Shown: positions 28,699 through 39,046 of the stretch, in pieces | Layout: each line of letters opens with the position of its first letter | Numbering within the stretch: the first letter of the stretch is position 1 | Assembly: GCF_009834365.1 (NCBI RefSeq) | Contig: NZ_CP041350.1 | Span: 1 to 64,000, forward strand | Reading direction: 5' to 3' | DNA from: Komagataeibacter xylinus | Lineage (GTDB): Bacteria > Pseudomonadota > Alphaproteobacteria > Acetobacterales > Acetobacteraceae | Length of the DNA stretch: 64,000 nt | Made by a program: the position numbers and the translations under genes | Notes under the pieces: model-generated | Seen by the model: the letters and a program-made list of their open reading frames with translations, nothing else | Told to the model about the DNA's origin: nothing | Database searches by the model: none

Positions 28699-29109
28699 AT
28701 GCTGCGTTACCTGCTGGATACGAACCTCTGTATCCGGGTGTTGCGGGATCGACCGCAGGGGCTGCGTCCGAGGTTCAACAGCTGTGCGGAGGAACTCTGC
28801 ATCTCGGACGTGGTGCTGTATGAGCTGCTTTATGGCGCGGAACGCTCGTCTGATCCCGTGCACACAAGGCGTGAGGTCGAGCACTTCGCGGCAAGGCTGG
28901 CGGTCCTGCCATTCGACAGTGAAGCGGCCGCCCATACAGCGGACATTCGGGCTGCTCTTGAACGGAATGGCCGTATCATAGATCCGTATGATCTCATGAT
29001 TGCCGGGCATGCCCGGAGCAGGGGGCTGATTGTGGTGACCGGCAATCTGCGGGAATTTCAGCGGGTGGAAGGTCTTCGAACCGAGGACTGGTTGACTGAC
29101 ACGGTCTGA
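28699..29109 (+). CDS. vapC: VapC PIN-domain ribonuclease toxin
   Basis: A 136-residue PIN-domain protein. Acidic residues of the metal site are present: LLDTNLCI (first Asp), ELLYGAE (Glu), and DPYDLMIAGHA (later Asp pair), with the closing VVTGNLREFQRVEGL motif typical of the VapC/FitB family. VapC toxins cleave tRNA or rRNA when released from VapB. ATG directly abuts the vapB stop. The module is intact despite the transposon debris upstream. Confidence 0.9.
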   Translation: MLRYLLDTNLCIRVLRDRPQGLRPRFNSCAEELCISDVVLYELLYGAERSSDPVHTRREVEHFAARLAVLPFDSEAAAHTADIRAALERNGRIIDPYDLMIAGHARSRGLIVVTGNLREFQRVEGLRTEDWLTDTV

Positions 29110-29269
29110 CCGGGAAAGGCTGCGGCGAGACAGAATATTGATAAAAACGATTGTTTATCAATCGACTATGTCATGCAGTAGAGCCTCTCTACGAACCCGC
29201 TGACAAACTGCAATTTTCTTTGGTTGCAGGCCCCCTGAAACCAGATATGAATCCTTGATTTGACACGAT

Positions 29270-29299
29270 AAACCCGCTCGCACACGGCGGGTTTTTTGT
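29270..29299 (+). terminator. Rho-independent terminator
   Basis: AAACCCGC and GCGGGTTT arms (8 bp, perfect) separated by nine bases and followed by a T-rich tail. It stands 160 bases after vapC and ends that transcript; the T-run is on the plus strand side. Confidence 0.8.
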
Positions 29300-29467
29300 T
29301 GTCTGAAATTCCCTGCAGGAAACACATGGGAAACAGATGAAAAGGTAATCCGGCGCAATTTTGTCGAAGGTCACATGTGTGTGAATGTGGGGCAGGGTGC
29401 CCTGATGCCTGTTTCGGGATATCGTTCCGGCCTCACCGAGTCAGGTTCAGGAGACGCAGGAGCAGTC

Positions 29468-30838
29468 ATGGCCGCAGACGAACTCACGGGACTGATCCGA
29501 TATCTCGGCCAGGAGGACTGGCAGGAGTGTTTTGGCGAAGTGCTTGGCGATCACATTGGTCCGGCGCTGGAAGCGGGCGACATCTCCTTCGAGGATCTGG
29601 CGGAGATGATCGGCCCCGACGTTGCCATGACGCTGTGGGGCTGCGCCTTCGAGGATTTTCTCGGGCAGGACTGGGATGACGGCCGGAACTTCGTCGACGT
29701 TTACCTCAAGCGTCGGAGCTGGAAGGAAGGGCCGCGTAACAGCGCCTACATGCGTGCCCTCAAGGCTTCGGTCATGAGCCTGTATGAAGTCTCGGACATC
29801 AGACCCGGCCAGAGCCTGATGGCGCGAGACCTGCTGCGGGGTAGTGATCCGGTTCTGGTGCATGAAGGCACGGCAACCCGGACACTGGAGCAGTGGGACC
29901 GGATTGCAGCACGTCTCGTGCCGTCCGATGGGAAGACCATTCTGGCAGGCGGACTGCTCGCCTATTCGCGGGGTGCCTGTGAGGATCTGGCTGCGAACCT
30001 TTACAGGGCTCTGCGGAAAAGACGGGGCAAGGCGGAGTTTCCGAAAGTCGATACGCAGACCCTGCGTGAGCTTGCGCCGATGTTCACGCTGACCTGGCTG
30101 TTCCGGACGCTGGAGGACATGGCCCGGCAGATGGAGGGGCCAGCTTTGTTCAATGGGGACGGAGAGGATCTGGTCTTCCACGAAGTGTGTTTCCCGCTGG
30201 CAAAGGGCGTGACGCAGAAGATGGTGGCGGATGTGCTTGACGGGATGGCAGCCCTGCGGGCAGAGAGCCGGTCATTCTGGAACTGGCTGAAAGAGCCGAT
30301 GAGCGATCCCGTGCGCAAGGCTGGACGGGATGAAAACGGGCGGTTCCTGCGCACGGAGATGGATGATGGTGCGATCGTGCTGGGCACGCTGGATCTGAAG
30401 GGGCGGCAGTTGCGGCTGCAGGTGAACTCGAAAGAGCGTGCCGAACGTGGTCGTGCCATGCTGCAGGTCGGTCTGGGAGATCTCGTGCGCGCTCCGCTCA
30501 TGCAGATCATGACGCCGGCGCAGGCGATGGAAGAGCGGGGGACGCATGGACGGGAGGTCTCGCCAGAACTGCAGATCCCGCCCGAGGAGGAAGCCCGGAT
30601 TATCGGGCAGATGCTGGAGCAGCACTATCGGCAGGTGCTTGATGAGCCAGTCCCGGCCCTGGGGGATATGACGCCGCGCCAGGCCGTCCAGACAGCTTCA
30701 GGACGTAAAAAGGTGACCATCTGGTTGAAGGATATCGAAAACACTACGGTCCGCGCCCAAGGGAGTGGCGGTGGCATGGCTGCCTACGATTTTGGGTGGA
30801 TGTGGCACGAACTCGGAATCATCAGGCTCAGGAAATAG
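29468..30838 (+). CDS. Uncharacterised cytoplasmic protein with MbcA/ParS-like C-terminal segment
   Basis: About 456 residues; I do not recognise a defined family. Start ATG 29468 (MAADELTGLIRYLGQEDW) is preceded by AGGAG; the frame is open upstream to 29375 but that part is poor. The N-terminal third is acidic and helical (DWQECFGEVLGDHIGPALE). The C-terminal part contains EEEARIIGQMLEQHYRQVLD then PVPALGDMTPRQAVQTASGR and WLKDIEN, a pattern I associate with SEC-C-type and MbcA/ParS/Xre-type proteins, without a zinc SEC-C motif. No signal peptide or membrane span. It stands alone between vapBC and the formaldehyde operon. Confidence 0.55.
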   Translation: MAADELTGLIRYLGQEDWQECFGEVLGDHIGPALEAGDISFEDLAEMIGPDVAMTLWGCAFEDFLGQDWDDGRNFVDVYLKRRSWKEGPRNSAYMRALKASVMSLYEVSDIRPGQSLMARDLLRGSDPVLVHEGTATRTLEQWDRIAARLVPSDGKTILAGGLLAYSRGACEDLAANLYRALRKRRGKAEFPKVDTQTLRELAPMFTLTWLFRTLEDMARQMEGPALFNGDGEDLVFHEVCFPLAKGVTQKMVADVLDGMAALRAESRSFWNWLKEPMSDPVRKAGRDENGRFLRTEMDDGAIVLGTLDLKGRQLRLQVNSKERAERGRAMLQVGLGDLVRAPLMQIMTPAQAMEERGTHGREVSPELQIPPEEEARIIGQMLEQHYRQVLDEPVPALGDMTPRQAVQTASGRKKVTIWLKDIENTTVRAQGSGGGMAAYDFGWMWHELGIIRLRK

Positions 30839-31062
30839 TCCGCTTTCGCCTCATCTCGGTCGTTTGGACCACAAGGTTGTTTGCCAAATAGCGGACATCA
30901 GCGCTTCAAAGCCTCGTTGCAGAGATTGTCTGGATCTCACTGATTGCACCTATTGAATGATCCCAAGACACAGACAGGCAACCCATGGACGTTATGGTGA
31001 AAATTTCAGCAATACGGAATTGTGATCGGATCATATGACAAGCACGTTCCTTATATCCCTTA

Positions 31063-31081
31063 CATACTGCCCCATAGTATG
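31063..31081. promoter_or_regulatory. Palindromic operator 1 of the formaldehyde operon (FrmR site)
   Basis: CATACT and AGTATG arms flank a C-rich centre (GCCCCAT). This dyad with a G/C-tract centre resembles known FrmR/RcnR/CsoR-type operators. It lies 42 bases upstream of the frmR start. Assignment as an FrmR site is inference from position and form. Confidence 0.65.
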
Positions 31082-31087
31082 AAAAGG

Positions 31088-31104
31088 ATACTCAAGGGTA
31101 GTAT
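31088..31104. promoter_or_regulatory. Palindromic operator 2 of the formaldehyde operon (FrmR site)
   Basis: ATACT and AGTAT arms with a G-rich centre (CAAGGGT) repeat the first site in opposite G/C orientation, 25 bases downstream of it. The tandem arrangement suggests two FrmR tetramers close the promoter. Confidence 0.6.
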
Positions 31105-31122
31105 ATTCGGGAGTAAGCGTTC

Positions 31123-32549
<1,427 letters not shown>

Positions 32550-32608
32550 GGTCTGCGTCTCACCGCGCAACATCATTTCCAATGGTTGGAAATTACAGGA
32601 GAACGATC

Positions 32609-33010
32609 ATGGCAGTTATTTCCGGTGACGGTGTTTTCTCTCATGTTTTTCTTGGGGCAGTGGATACTGCGGTATCCGCGAAATTCTATGACGCCGCGCT
32701 TGCGGCTCTGGGCATAAAAAACCTGGGGCCGTTCGGGCATGGGTGGATTCTGTATGGCCGCGAAAAGCCAGCCTTCATCATTGCACGTCCAGGCAACGGT
32801 GAAGCGCCCTCAAGCAACGGTGTCACCATCGGTTTTGCAGCAGCGACACCCGCCGAAGTGGAGGCTTTTCATGCCGCAGGTCTTGCCAATGGGGGAGCCG
32901 ATGAAGGCGCACCCGGTCCGCGAAGCCACTTACCGGGCGCTTACGCTGCCTATCTCCGGGATCCGGCAGGGAACAAGATCTGCACTTATACCTTCACGGA
33001 CGGTAACTGA
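32609..33010 (+). CDS. VOC-family (glyoxalase-like) protein of the formaldehyde operon
   Basis: A 133-residue single-domain vicinal-oxygen-chelate protein starting MAVISGDGVFSHVFLGAVDT at 32609, after AGGAG. It shows two beta-alpha-beta-beta-beta units: HVFLGAVDTAVSAKFYDAAL in the first, AYLRDPAGNKICTYTF in the second, where the late Glu metal ligand is replaced by Lys/Ile-Cys. It lies between frmA and fghA with short gaps, so it is co-transcribed with them. The catalytic role is unknown; it may help spontaneous hydroxymethylglutathione formation or handle a related thiol adduct (speculative). Confidence 0.8.
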   Translation: MAVISGDGVFSHVFLGAVDTAVSAKFYDAALAALGIKNLGPFGHGWILYGREKPAFIIARPGNGEAPSSNGVTIGFAAATPAEVEAFHAAGLANGGADEGAPGPRSHLPGAYAAYLRDPAGNKICTYTFTDGN

Positions 33011-33034
33011 CATGCGCAAAAGGCAGTGAGAGCC

Positions 33035-33862
33035 ATGGAACGCAAGGAAACACACGCCTCTTTTGGGGGCGTGCAGGAAGTCTGGCGACACAAGTCCGTG
33101 TCGTTGGGTGTGGAAGCAAACTTCGCGATCTACCTGCCGCCGCAGGCAAAAACTGAAAAGGTTCCCGTTCTTTACTGGCTCTCCGGTCTGACATGTACGG
33201 AGCAGAATTTCATTGGCAAGGCTGGCGCGCAACGCGTGGCCGCAGAACTGGGCATCGCCATTGTCGCGTCGGATACCAGTCCACGGGGCGTGGGTGTGGC
33301 TGATGACGATGCGTACGATCTTGGACAGGGTGCCGGATTTTACCTCAATGCGACGCAGGAGCCGTGGGCTGTGCATTATCGGATGTATGATTACGTCGTC
33401 ACGGAACTTCCTGCGCTGATTGAGGCGAGCTTTCCGGTTACGCAGCAGCGAGGCATTGCGGGACATTCGATGGGTGGATTTGGCGCCATCATGATCGCGC
33501 TGCGTAATCCTGGCCGCTATCGTTCTGTGTCAGCCTTTTCACCCATTGTGGCACCAACGCAGGTACCATGGGGTGAAAAAGCATTCAGTGCTTATCTGGG
33601 GCCGGATCGTGCCAGTTGGGCAGCCTATGACCCGCTTGAACTTGTGCGGACAGCGAAGGAAAGACTGCCTGTTCTGATAGATCAGGGTCTGGCGGACCAG
33701 TTTCTGAAAGAACAGCTCAGGCCAGAACTGTTCCAGGAAGCCGCACAGAATGCAGGGCAGGAACTCATCCTGAATCTTCGTCCTGATTACGATCACAGCT
33801 ATTATTTTGTAGCCAGTTTTATTGCAGATCATCTCAGATATTTCGTGAGTAAACTACGATGA
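33035..33862 (+). CDS. fghA: S-formylglutathione hydrolase
   Basis: A 275-residue esterase of the EstD/FghA family. GLTCTEQNF near residue 51 is the family signature; GHSMGGFGA carries the nucleophile Ser145; LIDQGLADQFL and YDHSYYFV supply the Asp and His. It hydrolyses S-formylglutathione to formate and glutathione, completing the frmA route. I take ATG 33035 rather than the GTG at 33026. It is the last gene of the operon. Confidence 0.94.
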   Translation: MERKETHASFGGVQEVWRHKSVSLGVEANFAIYLPPQAKTEKVPVLYWLSGLTCTEQNFIGKAGAQRVAAELGIAIVASDTSPRGVGVADDDAYDLGQGAGFYLNATQEPWAVHYRMYDYVVTELPALIEASFPVTQQRGIAGHSMGGFGAIMIALRNPGRYRSVSAFSPIVAPTQVPWGEKAFSAYLGPDRASWAAYDPLELVRTAKERLPVLIDQGLADQFLKEQLRPELFQEAAQNAGQELILNLRPDYDHSYYFVASFIADHLRYFVSKLR

Positions 33863-34037
33863 ATAGATTGTCTGTCTTTTGGGATCCGGAATTTTCTGGC
33901 TTTGAGTGGAGATGAAATCTGTTAGGGGCATCTTTCAAACTGTGAAATCAGCTGGCAGCTTGCCGTGTGGGCTTGAGCGTACCGTCGAAGAGCATGGACC
34001 TTTCGACGCGCCGGAGCATCGTAGGATATCTCAGATG

Positions 34038-34934
34038 TCATGGCGGAAAGGCGTTTTGAACTTCGATAACGAAACTCCGCAGTTTTGGGGTCATAGCAGG
34101 GCCGGCATTGTAAAGCAGATGCATCGGGCGACCAGGAACTCTCCACTGGGATAGAATGCGGACAAGGCGGCCAGAATCAAGTTCGGGCTTCAAGGCCTGT
34201 TCAGAACCCAATACTATGCCCTCTCCTGACAAGGTGAGGGCCAATAGAAAGCCCCAGTCGTTGGACGTCACAGTGCCAGAAACCATGACAGATCGTGTGC
34301 AGGTCTTTCGTATAAAGTGCCATGCTGTTCGTACAGAATTTGCAGAGTTTTCGTAGACAAGACACTGATGCCGGGCGAGTTCCTCAGGACTGTCCGGAGC
34401 GCCAAATTTTTCGAGATAGGCAGGCGCTGCGCAGACCGTGAGGGAATATGAGGCCAGAGGGCGACTGACGACCGTAAGATCGGGATCTGGCTCGCCAATA
34501 CGAATGACAGCTTCATGGCCATCCAGCGTCGGATGAACCAGTTGATCCGTAAGGGATACTTGTAATCGTACCTTCGGGAATTTCTTCCGAAAATTATGTA
34601 GAAACATGGGGAACATGGTCCGCCCGAAGGTAACTGGTACGCTGACAGCAAGTGTACCACGTGGTTCGCCCAGCGTGTTGGCGGCAAGATTATCAGCACG
34701 CTCGACAGCCTTCAGGACGAGATGACATTGCTCGCAGTAAAGACTCCCTATTTCTGTGAGGCTCTGACGACGTGTCGTCCGATGGAGCAGGCGCGTGCCA
34801 AGATGACGCTCCAGAGCCTCTATATGTTTGGCCACCATCTGCGGCGATAAGGTCAGACGCTGAGCGGCCGCGGCAAAAGACCCCAGTTCCACAACCTTGA
34901 TGAAAACCTTCATACTGGTCAAACGATCAAGCAT
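34038..34934 (-). CDS. LysR-family transcriptional regulator
   Basis: A 298-residue LTTR beginning MLDRLTSMKVFIKVVELGSF with helix-turn-helix QRLTLSPQMVAKHIEALE and LLHRTTRRQSLTEIG. The effector domain contains LDGHEAVIRIGEPDPDLTVV, the CrgA-like subgroup. It is divergent from the YciI-NIPSNAP pair at 35051; the 110-base intergenic region likely holds its operator. Confidence 0.9.
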   Translation of the reverse strand: MLDRLTSMKVFIKVVELGSFAAAAQRLTLSPQMVAKHIEALERHLGTRLLHRTTRRQSLTEIGSLYCEQCHLVLKAVERADNLAANTLGEPRGTLAVSVPVTFGRTMFPMFLHNFRKKFPKVRLQVSLTDQLVHPTLDGHEAVIRIGEPDPDLTVVSRPLASYSLTVCAAPAYLEKFGAPDSPEELARHQCLVYENSANSVRTAWHFIRKTCTRSVMVSGTVTSNDWGFLLALTLSGEGIVLGSEQALKPELDSGRLVRILSQWRVPGRPMHLLYNAGPAMTPKLRSFVIEVQNAFPP

Positions 34935-35050
34935 TCATCATCCTCAGTTGTGACTGACATCTTCTATCGACAATTTATCTCTTAAAAAAGAGGAATATGT
35001 TGAGCCTGCTGATTGATCGGCAAGCATCTTCTCCGATGGAGCTCTTTAGA

Positions 35051-35395
35051 ATGCCTATTTATCTTGTGCGAATGGATCATCCGGACGGCGACGGGTGGGG
35101 GCAGCATGTCGTGGCGCATGTGCTGTATCTCAAGCGCCTCATTCAGGAAGGTAGTCTTCTGGCTTCTGGTCCGCTGAAAGGCACCCCATTGCGGTCAGGT
35201 TTTCTGATCATGAAAGGTGCCAATCGGCAGGAGATTGAAGCGATGGTGGCTCGGGATCCGTTCTCGCCGGAAGGTTTGATCTGTGATCTTCGAATTGAAG
35301 AGTGGGATCCGCTGTTCGGTTGCCTGTCCAACCTATCGACCGGCAAACCGCCCGTGGAACTGCAATCTCTATTCCCATCCGAAGAACACTCATGA
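35051..35395 (+). CDS. YciI-family dimeric alpha/beta-barrel protein
   Basis: About 114 residues from MPIYLVRMDHPDGDGWGQHV, with YciI features: AHVLYLKRLIQEGSLLASGP (the conserved H and GPL region) and the late DPFSPEGLI. YciI proteins are small ferredoxin-like-fold enzymes such as dehydrochlorinases. The frame is open to 34997; starts at 35036 or 35051 are both possible. The stop overlaps the next start (ATGA), so the two are translationally coupled. Confidence 0.75.
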   Translation: MPIYLVRMDHPDGDGWGQHVVAHVLYLKRLIQEGSLLASGPLKGTPLRSGFLIMKGANRQEIEAMVARDPFSPEGLICDLRIEEWDPLFGCLSNLSTGKPPVELQSLFPSEEHS

Positions 35396-36012
35396 TCTAT
35401 GAAATGATTCGCTTTCGGACGGATGTTTTGGGAGTGCCAGCCCTCTCCCGTCTCCTGAAAGCACGGTTCTCGGATACCCTGAATCCTGTTGCGGGAAGCC
35501 TCACAGGGGTATGGCGAACGGAGATCGGTGAACTTGGAACGCTACTCCTGCTGCGTTCCTTTTCCTGTCAGGATGCCTTGCTTAAGGCGCGGCACAGAAC
35601 ACTGGAGTCCAGAACGCCCTTCGGTATCAAGATGAACGACGTTTTAATAGAAGCTGAGGCGTTTGAAGGCTTTCCGTTTCTTAAACCCCCGGAGTTTGGT
35701 GAATGTGGTGGACTCTATGAAATCCGAACTTACAGTTTAAAAGCTGGAGGGTTGGAACCGACCCTGAAAGCGTGGCAGAGTGCTCTGAAGCCTGCACAAG
35801 CCTATACCCGCCACCTGATCACCAACATGTTCGCGCTGGATGGTGCGTCACGCATCTGCCATATCTGGGCCTTCGACAGCTTTGAACAACGCAATATTCT
35901 GCGTCAGCAACATTACGTGGACGGACTTTGGCCGCCAAAAGGAGGGCCTGAGCAAATTATTCATGCCCAGTCCTGCCTTTGCTTACCGGAAACTTTCTCG
36001 CCATTACGGTGA
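35392..36012 (+). CDS. NIPSNAP-family protein
   Basis: A 206-residue protein from MIYEMIRFRTDVLG, with two ferredoxin-like repeats; the second has the NIPSNAP signature YEIRTYSLKAGGLEPTLKAW and HIWAFDSFEQRNILR. Function is not known for bacterial members. The four-base overlap with the YciI gene and the divergent LysR gene suggest a small regulated catabolic or stress unit. Confidence 0.82.
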   Translation: MIYEMIRFRTDVLGVPALSRLLKARFSDTLNPVAGSLTGVWRTEIGELGTLLLLRSFSCQDALLKARHRTLESRTPFGIKMNDVLIEAEAFEGFPFLKPPEFGECGGLYEIRTYSLKAGGLEPTLKAWQSALKPAQAYTRHLITNMFALDGASRICHIWAFDSFEQRNILRQQHYVDGLWPPKGGPEQIIHAQSCLCLPETFSPLR

Positions 36013-36209
36013 CGACGAAAAGCTCACAAATGTTCCCATGAATGACTGCTTTGCCAGCCTTGTCGCTTGATAACCGACATTCTGTTACCCCCCCAAGTCA
36101 GACGTTCCATTCCGGCTGTTCATGCAGGGAGAAATTATCTTTGAGCAAGGCGGGCATGATTTGTGAAGTGGATATGTCCGCTGGGACGTCGTATCTGCAC
36201 TGTGCCTCT

Positions 36210-37136
36210 TCATGCGTGCCTTTGTTGTTCATACACGCGCAGATTCAGATCGGTGAGATCGAGGAGAGGCGTCGGGATCTGATGGACGCGCGCCCGCCTG
36301 ACCAGGACACCAATAATCTGTTGCGCCTCCACAGGAGCGCCCTGCAGCAGATCCCGGAACATGGAGGACGTCAGGGTGGAGTCCGTTTTCGTCAGGAGAC
36401 TGACAGTGCCCTTTAGCGCGGCATCCCGCAGGGGATAACCGGCAGCGGCGGCCGTTGACGCACATTCATGGATGACCGCCTGCGCAAAGCCCTGACCTGC
36501 TGGCTGGCTGGCGATATCCCCCACGGTTCCGCGCATCAGGCAGCAGATGCTGCCCAAGGCGGCGAGCAGCACCCATTTGTCCCACATATCCTGCAGGATG
36601 TGGGTGGAACACACGGTTTTAAATCCGGGGCCCGACAGGGTTTCCGCAATACTGCGCGCCGCTGGCGTATTGCTACCGTCCCGCTCCCCGACGGAAAGCC
36701 GGGGAAGGGAGCCCGTCTGGACAATGCGCCCCTGCGCATCAAGCATGCTGACGATAAAGCACGTGCCTCCCATGACCGCGGCAGGGCCAAAGCGGTCTGC
36801 CAGAATATCAAGATGCTGCATGCCGTTGAGAAGCGGGACAATCCGTGTCTGCGGTCCCACCGCAGGCGCGAAATCGTTCATTGCAGCCATCAGGGAATAG
36901 GCTTTTACGCTGAGCAGGATGATGTCGTAGGGCCCCTCAATCCCACCGGCCATCACCATCCGGGGGGTCATGGTGACGTTGCCAACGGAACTGATCAGGC
37001 ACAGGCCCCCGGCACGGAGCTGCTGCAGGCGCCTTTCGCGCACCAGAAAGGTCACGTCATGCCCGGCGCTGGCCATGCGGGCGCCAAAATACCCACCCAC
37101 GGCGCCTGCGCCGACAACAAGAATTCTGGAACCCAT
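36210..37136 (-). CDS. Ketopantoate reductase-family (PanE/ApbA) oxidoreductase
   Basis: A 308-residue two-domain reductase. The N-terminal NADPH motif is VVGAGAVGGYFGARMASAGH; DIILLSVKAYSL and PLLNGMQHLD follow; the C-terminal helical domain has DKWVLLAALGSICCLMRGTV with the conserved Lys and TSSMFRDLLQGAPVEAQQI with the Ser/Glu region. It probably reduces a 2-oxo acid such as ketopantoate; whether it is the main PanE cannot be judged. It stands just downstream of an integrase gene on the same strand. Confidence 0.88.
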   Translation of the reverse strand: MGSRILVVGAGAVGGYFGARMASAGHDVTFLVRERRLQQLRAGGLCLISSVGNVTMTPRMVMAGGIEGPYDIILLSVKAYSLMAAMNDFAPAVGPQTRIVPLLNGMQHLDILADRFGPAAVMGGTCFIVSMLDAQGRIVQTGSLPRLSVGERDGSNTPAARSIAETLSGPGFKTVCSTHILQDMWDKWVLLAALGSICCLMRGTVGDIASQPAGQGFAQAVIHECASTAAAAGYPLRDAALKGTVSLLTKTDSTLTSSMFRDLLQGAPVEAQQIIGVLVRRARVHQIPTPLLDLTDLNLRVYEQQRHA

Positions 37137-37222
37137 GACGCTGTTTCCTCTCTTTGATCCGCCCTGACGTGTTGCGGTTGAGGGCGAGTTGAAGCGCTCT
37201 GGCGGCAGGGGTCAAGACAGGC

Positions 37223-38668
37223 TCAGAATCTCGATCTTCCCGGGTGCCGGGCCTTGATGCTGGCCGCGTCGATATAGGTCTCGACGACCTGAAGGCTTTT
37301 GTGCCGCGAGAAGCGCTTCAGTTCCAGGAGATCATACCCGTCTTTCGCCCCCGTGGTGATGGCGCCGCGGCGCAGGCTGTGTCCGCCAAAGTCCCCCTCA
37401 AGGTGGGTGTCGCCACAGCGTTTGCGGATGATGTCCGTGACTGCCCGGTCCGACAGGGCGTGCGGCCCGATCCTGGGCGGGGCTCCGACGGGAGTGACTC
37501 CCGCCCTGTGGCCCCGCGCGGACCAGATGCGCCGGAAGACCGGACCTTCCGTGATCCCGGCCTGCCGGAGCCAGGTCTCGTATGCCAGAACCGGGCAGTT
37601 CCGGGTCAGGCCCCGCGGGATGCCGATCAGAGTACCCTTGCGCTGGGGATCACCCTTGGACCGGCCCAGCCGGATCTGCATGCCATCCTCATCCACCGTG
37701 ATGTCGTCCACCTTCAGTGCGGCAAGTTCGGAGCGCCGGAACGCGCCAGCAAAACCGATCAGGAGAATGGCCCGGTCCCGCGCACCGACCAGATCATGTG
37801 GACTGATGGCTTCGACGACCCGGACCAGCCTGTCCCAGGTGAGCGCGGTTTTCTGGCGGGGCAGAGTCTCCTTTGCCTCCCGCCGGATGCCGGCAAGCGT
37901 TGCGGTCACCATCGGGTGGGCGGTGGGTACGGCAATCTGCGCCAGGTGATGCAGGTAGCGCAGGGCGGCCCGATGCAGGTCTATGGTGCTGGTCCTGCGG
38001 CCCTGCAGCGCCATGTCGGCCAGATAGGCGGCAACATCCTCGCCGCGGGCCGGCAGGGCGGGCAGGGCATGACCGGCAGCCCAGCGACACCAGGACCGCA
38101 CGGCGGCGCGATAGGTGCGCAGCGTGTTTTCGGCCTTGCTGCGGTGCATATAGGCATCGGCCGCCTGACGGGCCGTGGCCAGGCGGCCATCATGTTCGGG
38201 CACAGGCTGTGTCGAGACGACGGAAAACCATTGCGCGACGGCAGCAGCCGGCTGGCCGACGGGCGCAGGAGGCGATGCGTCTGACGTCCCGGGACAGGCT
38301 CCTACGGGCTGGAGCGGCCGGAACCAGGCCAGGAAGCTGGGCGTACCGTCGTCGATTTCCAGTCCGACAGCCAGTTCGAACCCCGATGGGACATCGGCCA
38401 CATGGTCCTGAGCCATCTGCTGGGCAGCCGACGCATATGGCACGCCCTGGGCGAGGGGGATATCCGGGGAATAGCTACCGTCCGGCAATTCGATGCCCGC
38501 CAGAAGCAGGGGCAGGGGCGGGGTGAACCGCGCGGTCGAGAGGATTTCGCGCCAGCGCGCCGGGTCCTGTGTCTCGGCCAGACGCTGTCGTGTCAAATGG
38601 TCAACGCGGGCGTGCAGCGCGGCCTGCGCGCGCCTGCTGGAGCCGAGGATGCGGATGTCGCTCAGCAT
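37223..38668 (-). CDS. Tyrosine-type recombinase/integrase
   Basis: A 481-residue site-specific recombinase. A non-standard ~165-residue N-terminal extension precedes a SAM-like DNA-binding domain (RSKAENTLRTYRAAVRSWC). The catalytic domain has the first Arg in GAFRRSELAALKVDDI, the HxxR box as GHSLRRGA, the second histidine region FSRHKSLQVVE and the nucleophile Tyr in VETYIDAAS. All active-site positions look intact. A scrap of a near-identical gene lies at 13278-13463. It could drive movement of the neighbouring Fic/recombinase-like/ScpA region; no tRNA target is seen. Confidence 0.9.
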   Translation of the reverse strand: MLSDIRILGSSRRAQAALHARVDHLTRQRLAETQDPARWREILSTARFTPPLPLLLAGIELPDGSYSPDIPLAQGVPYASAAQQMAQDHVADVPSGFELAVGLEIDDGTPSFLAWFRPLQPVGACPGTSDASPPAPVGQPAAAVAQWFSVVSTQPVPEHDGRLATARQAADAYMHRSKAENTLRTYRAAVRSWCRWAAGHALPALPARGEDVAAYLADMALQGRRTSTIDLHRAALRYLHHLAQIAVPTAHPMVTATLAGIRREAKETLPRQKTALTWDRLVRVVEAISPHDLVGARDRAILLIGFAGAFRRSELAALKVDDITVDEDGMQIRLGRSKGDPQRKGTLIGIPRGLTRNCPVLAYETWLRQAGITEGPVFRRIWSARGHRAGVTPVGAPPRIGPHALSDRAVTDIIRKRCGDTHLEGDFGGHSLRRGAITTGAKDGYDLLELKRFSRHKSLQVVETYIDAASIKARHPGRSRF

Positions 38669-39046
38669 GACCGGCTTTCCCGGTCCGAAGACCCCTGGGT
38701 GCAGAAAAGGTGACCGGGGTCGCCCCTGCCTCTTTTCCGCTGGCCCGGCCTAGGCTGGGCGATCGGTTCGGCAGGACAGAGCCGACCGCTACGCGGGCAG
38801 CAGGGGAGGGGCAGACAGGCAGGTAGGGTGGAAAGGCTCTGGAACAAGCGCATTTTGGGATTTTTGTCGAAATGCCTCATGAATGGGAACAGAAATCCTA
38901 TTTTACCAACCACCTATTTGGCACCGTCCAGTTAATCGTGGCAGAAAATGCTATCCAGCGCGGTCGGGAGCTCTGTCAGATTATCCGCGTCCATAAGCAG
39001 CGACCTTGAAGGTTTTTTCGTGGCTGAACAGTAAACTACATGTTTG
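38669..39046. other. Intergenic, no gene recognised
   Basis: About 380 bases between the integrase start and the end of the Fic gene; both genes are on the minus strand. It should hold the integrase promoter. GC falls from about 38850 onward, marking a compositional border between the GC-rich integrase and the AT-richer Fic gene. Confidence 0.4.

Noticed and set aside
32609..33010. Glutathione-dependent formaldehyde-activating enzyme (Gfa) in the frm operon
   Set aside because: Gfa has a CxxC-rich zinc fold; this protein has a VOC fold pattern without those cysteines.
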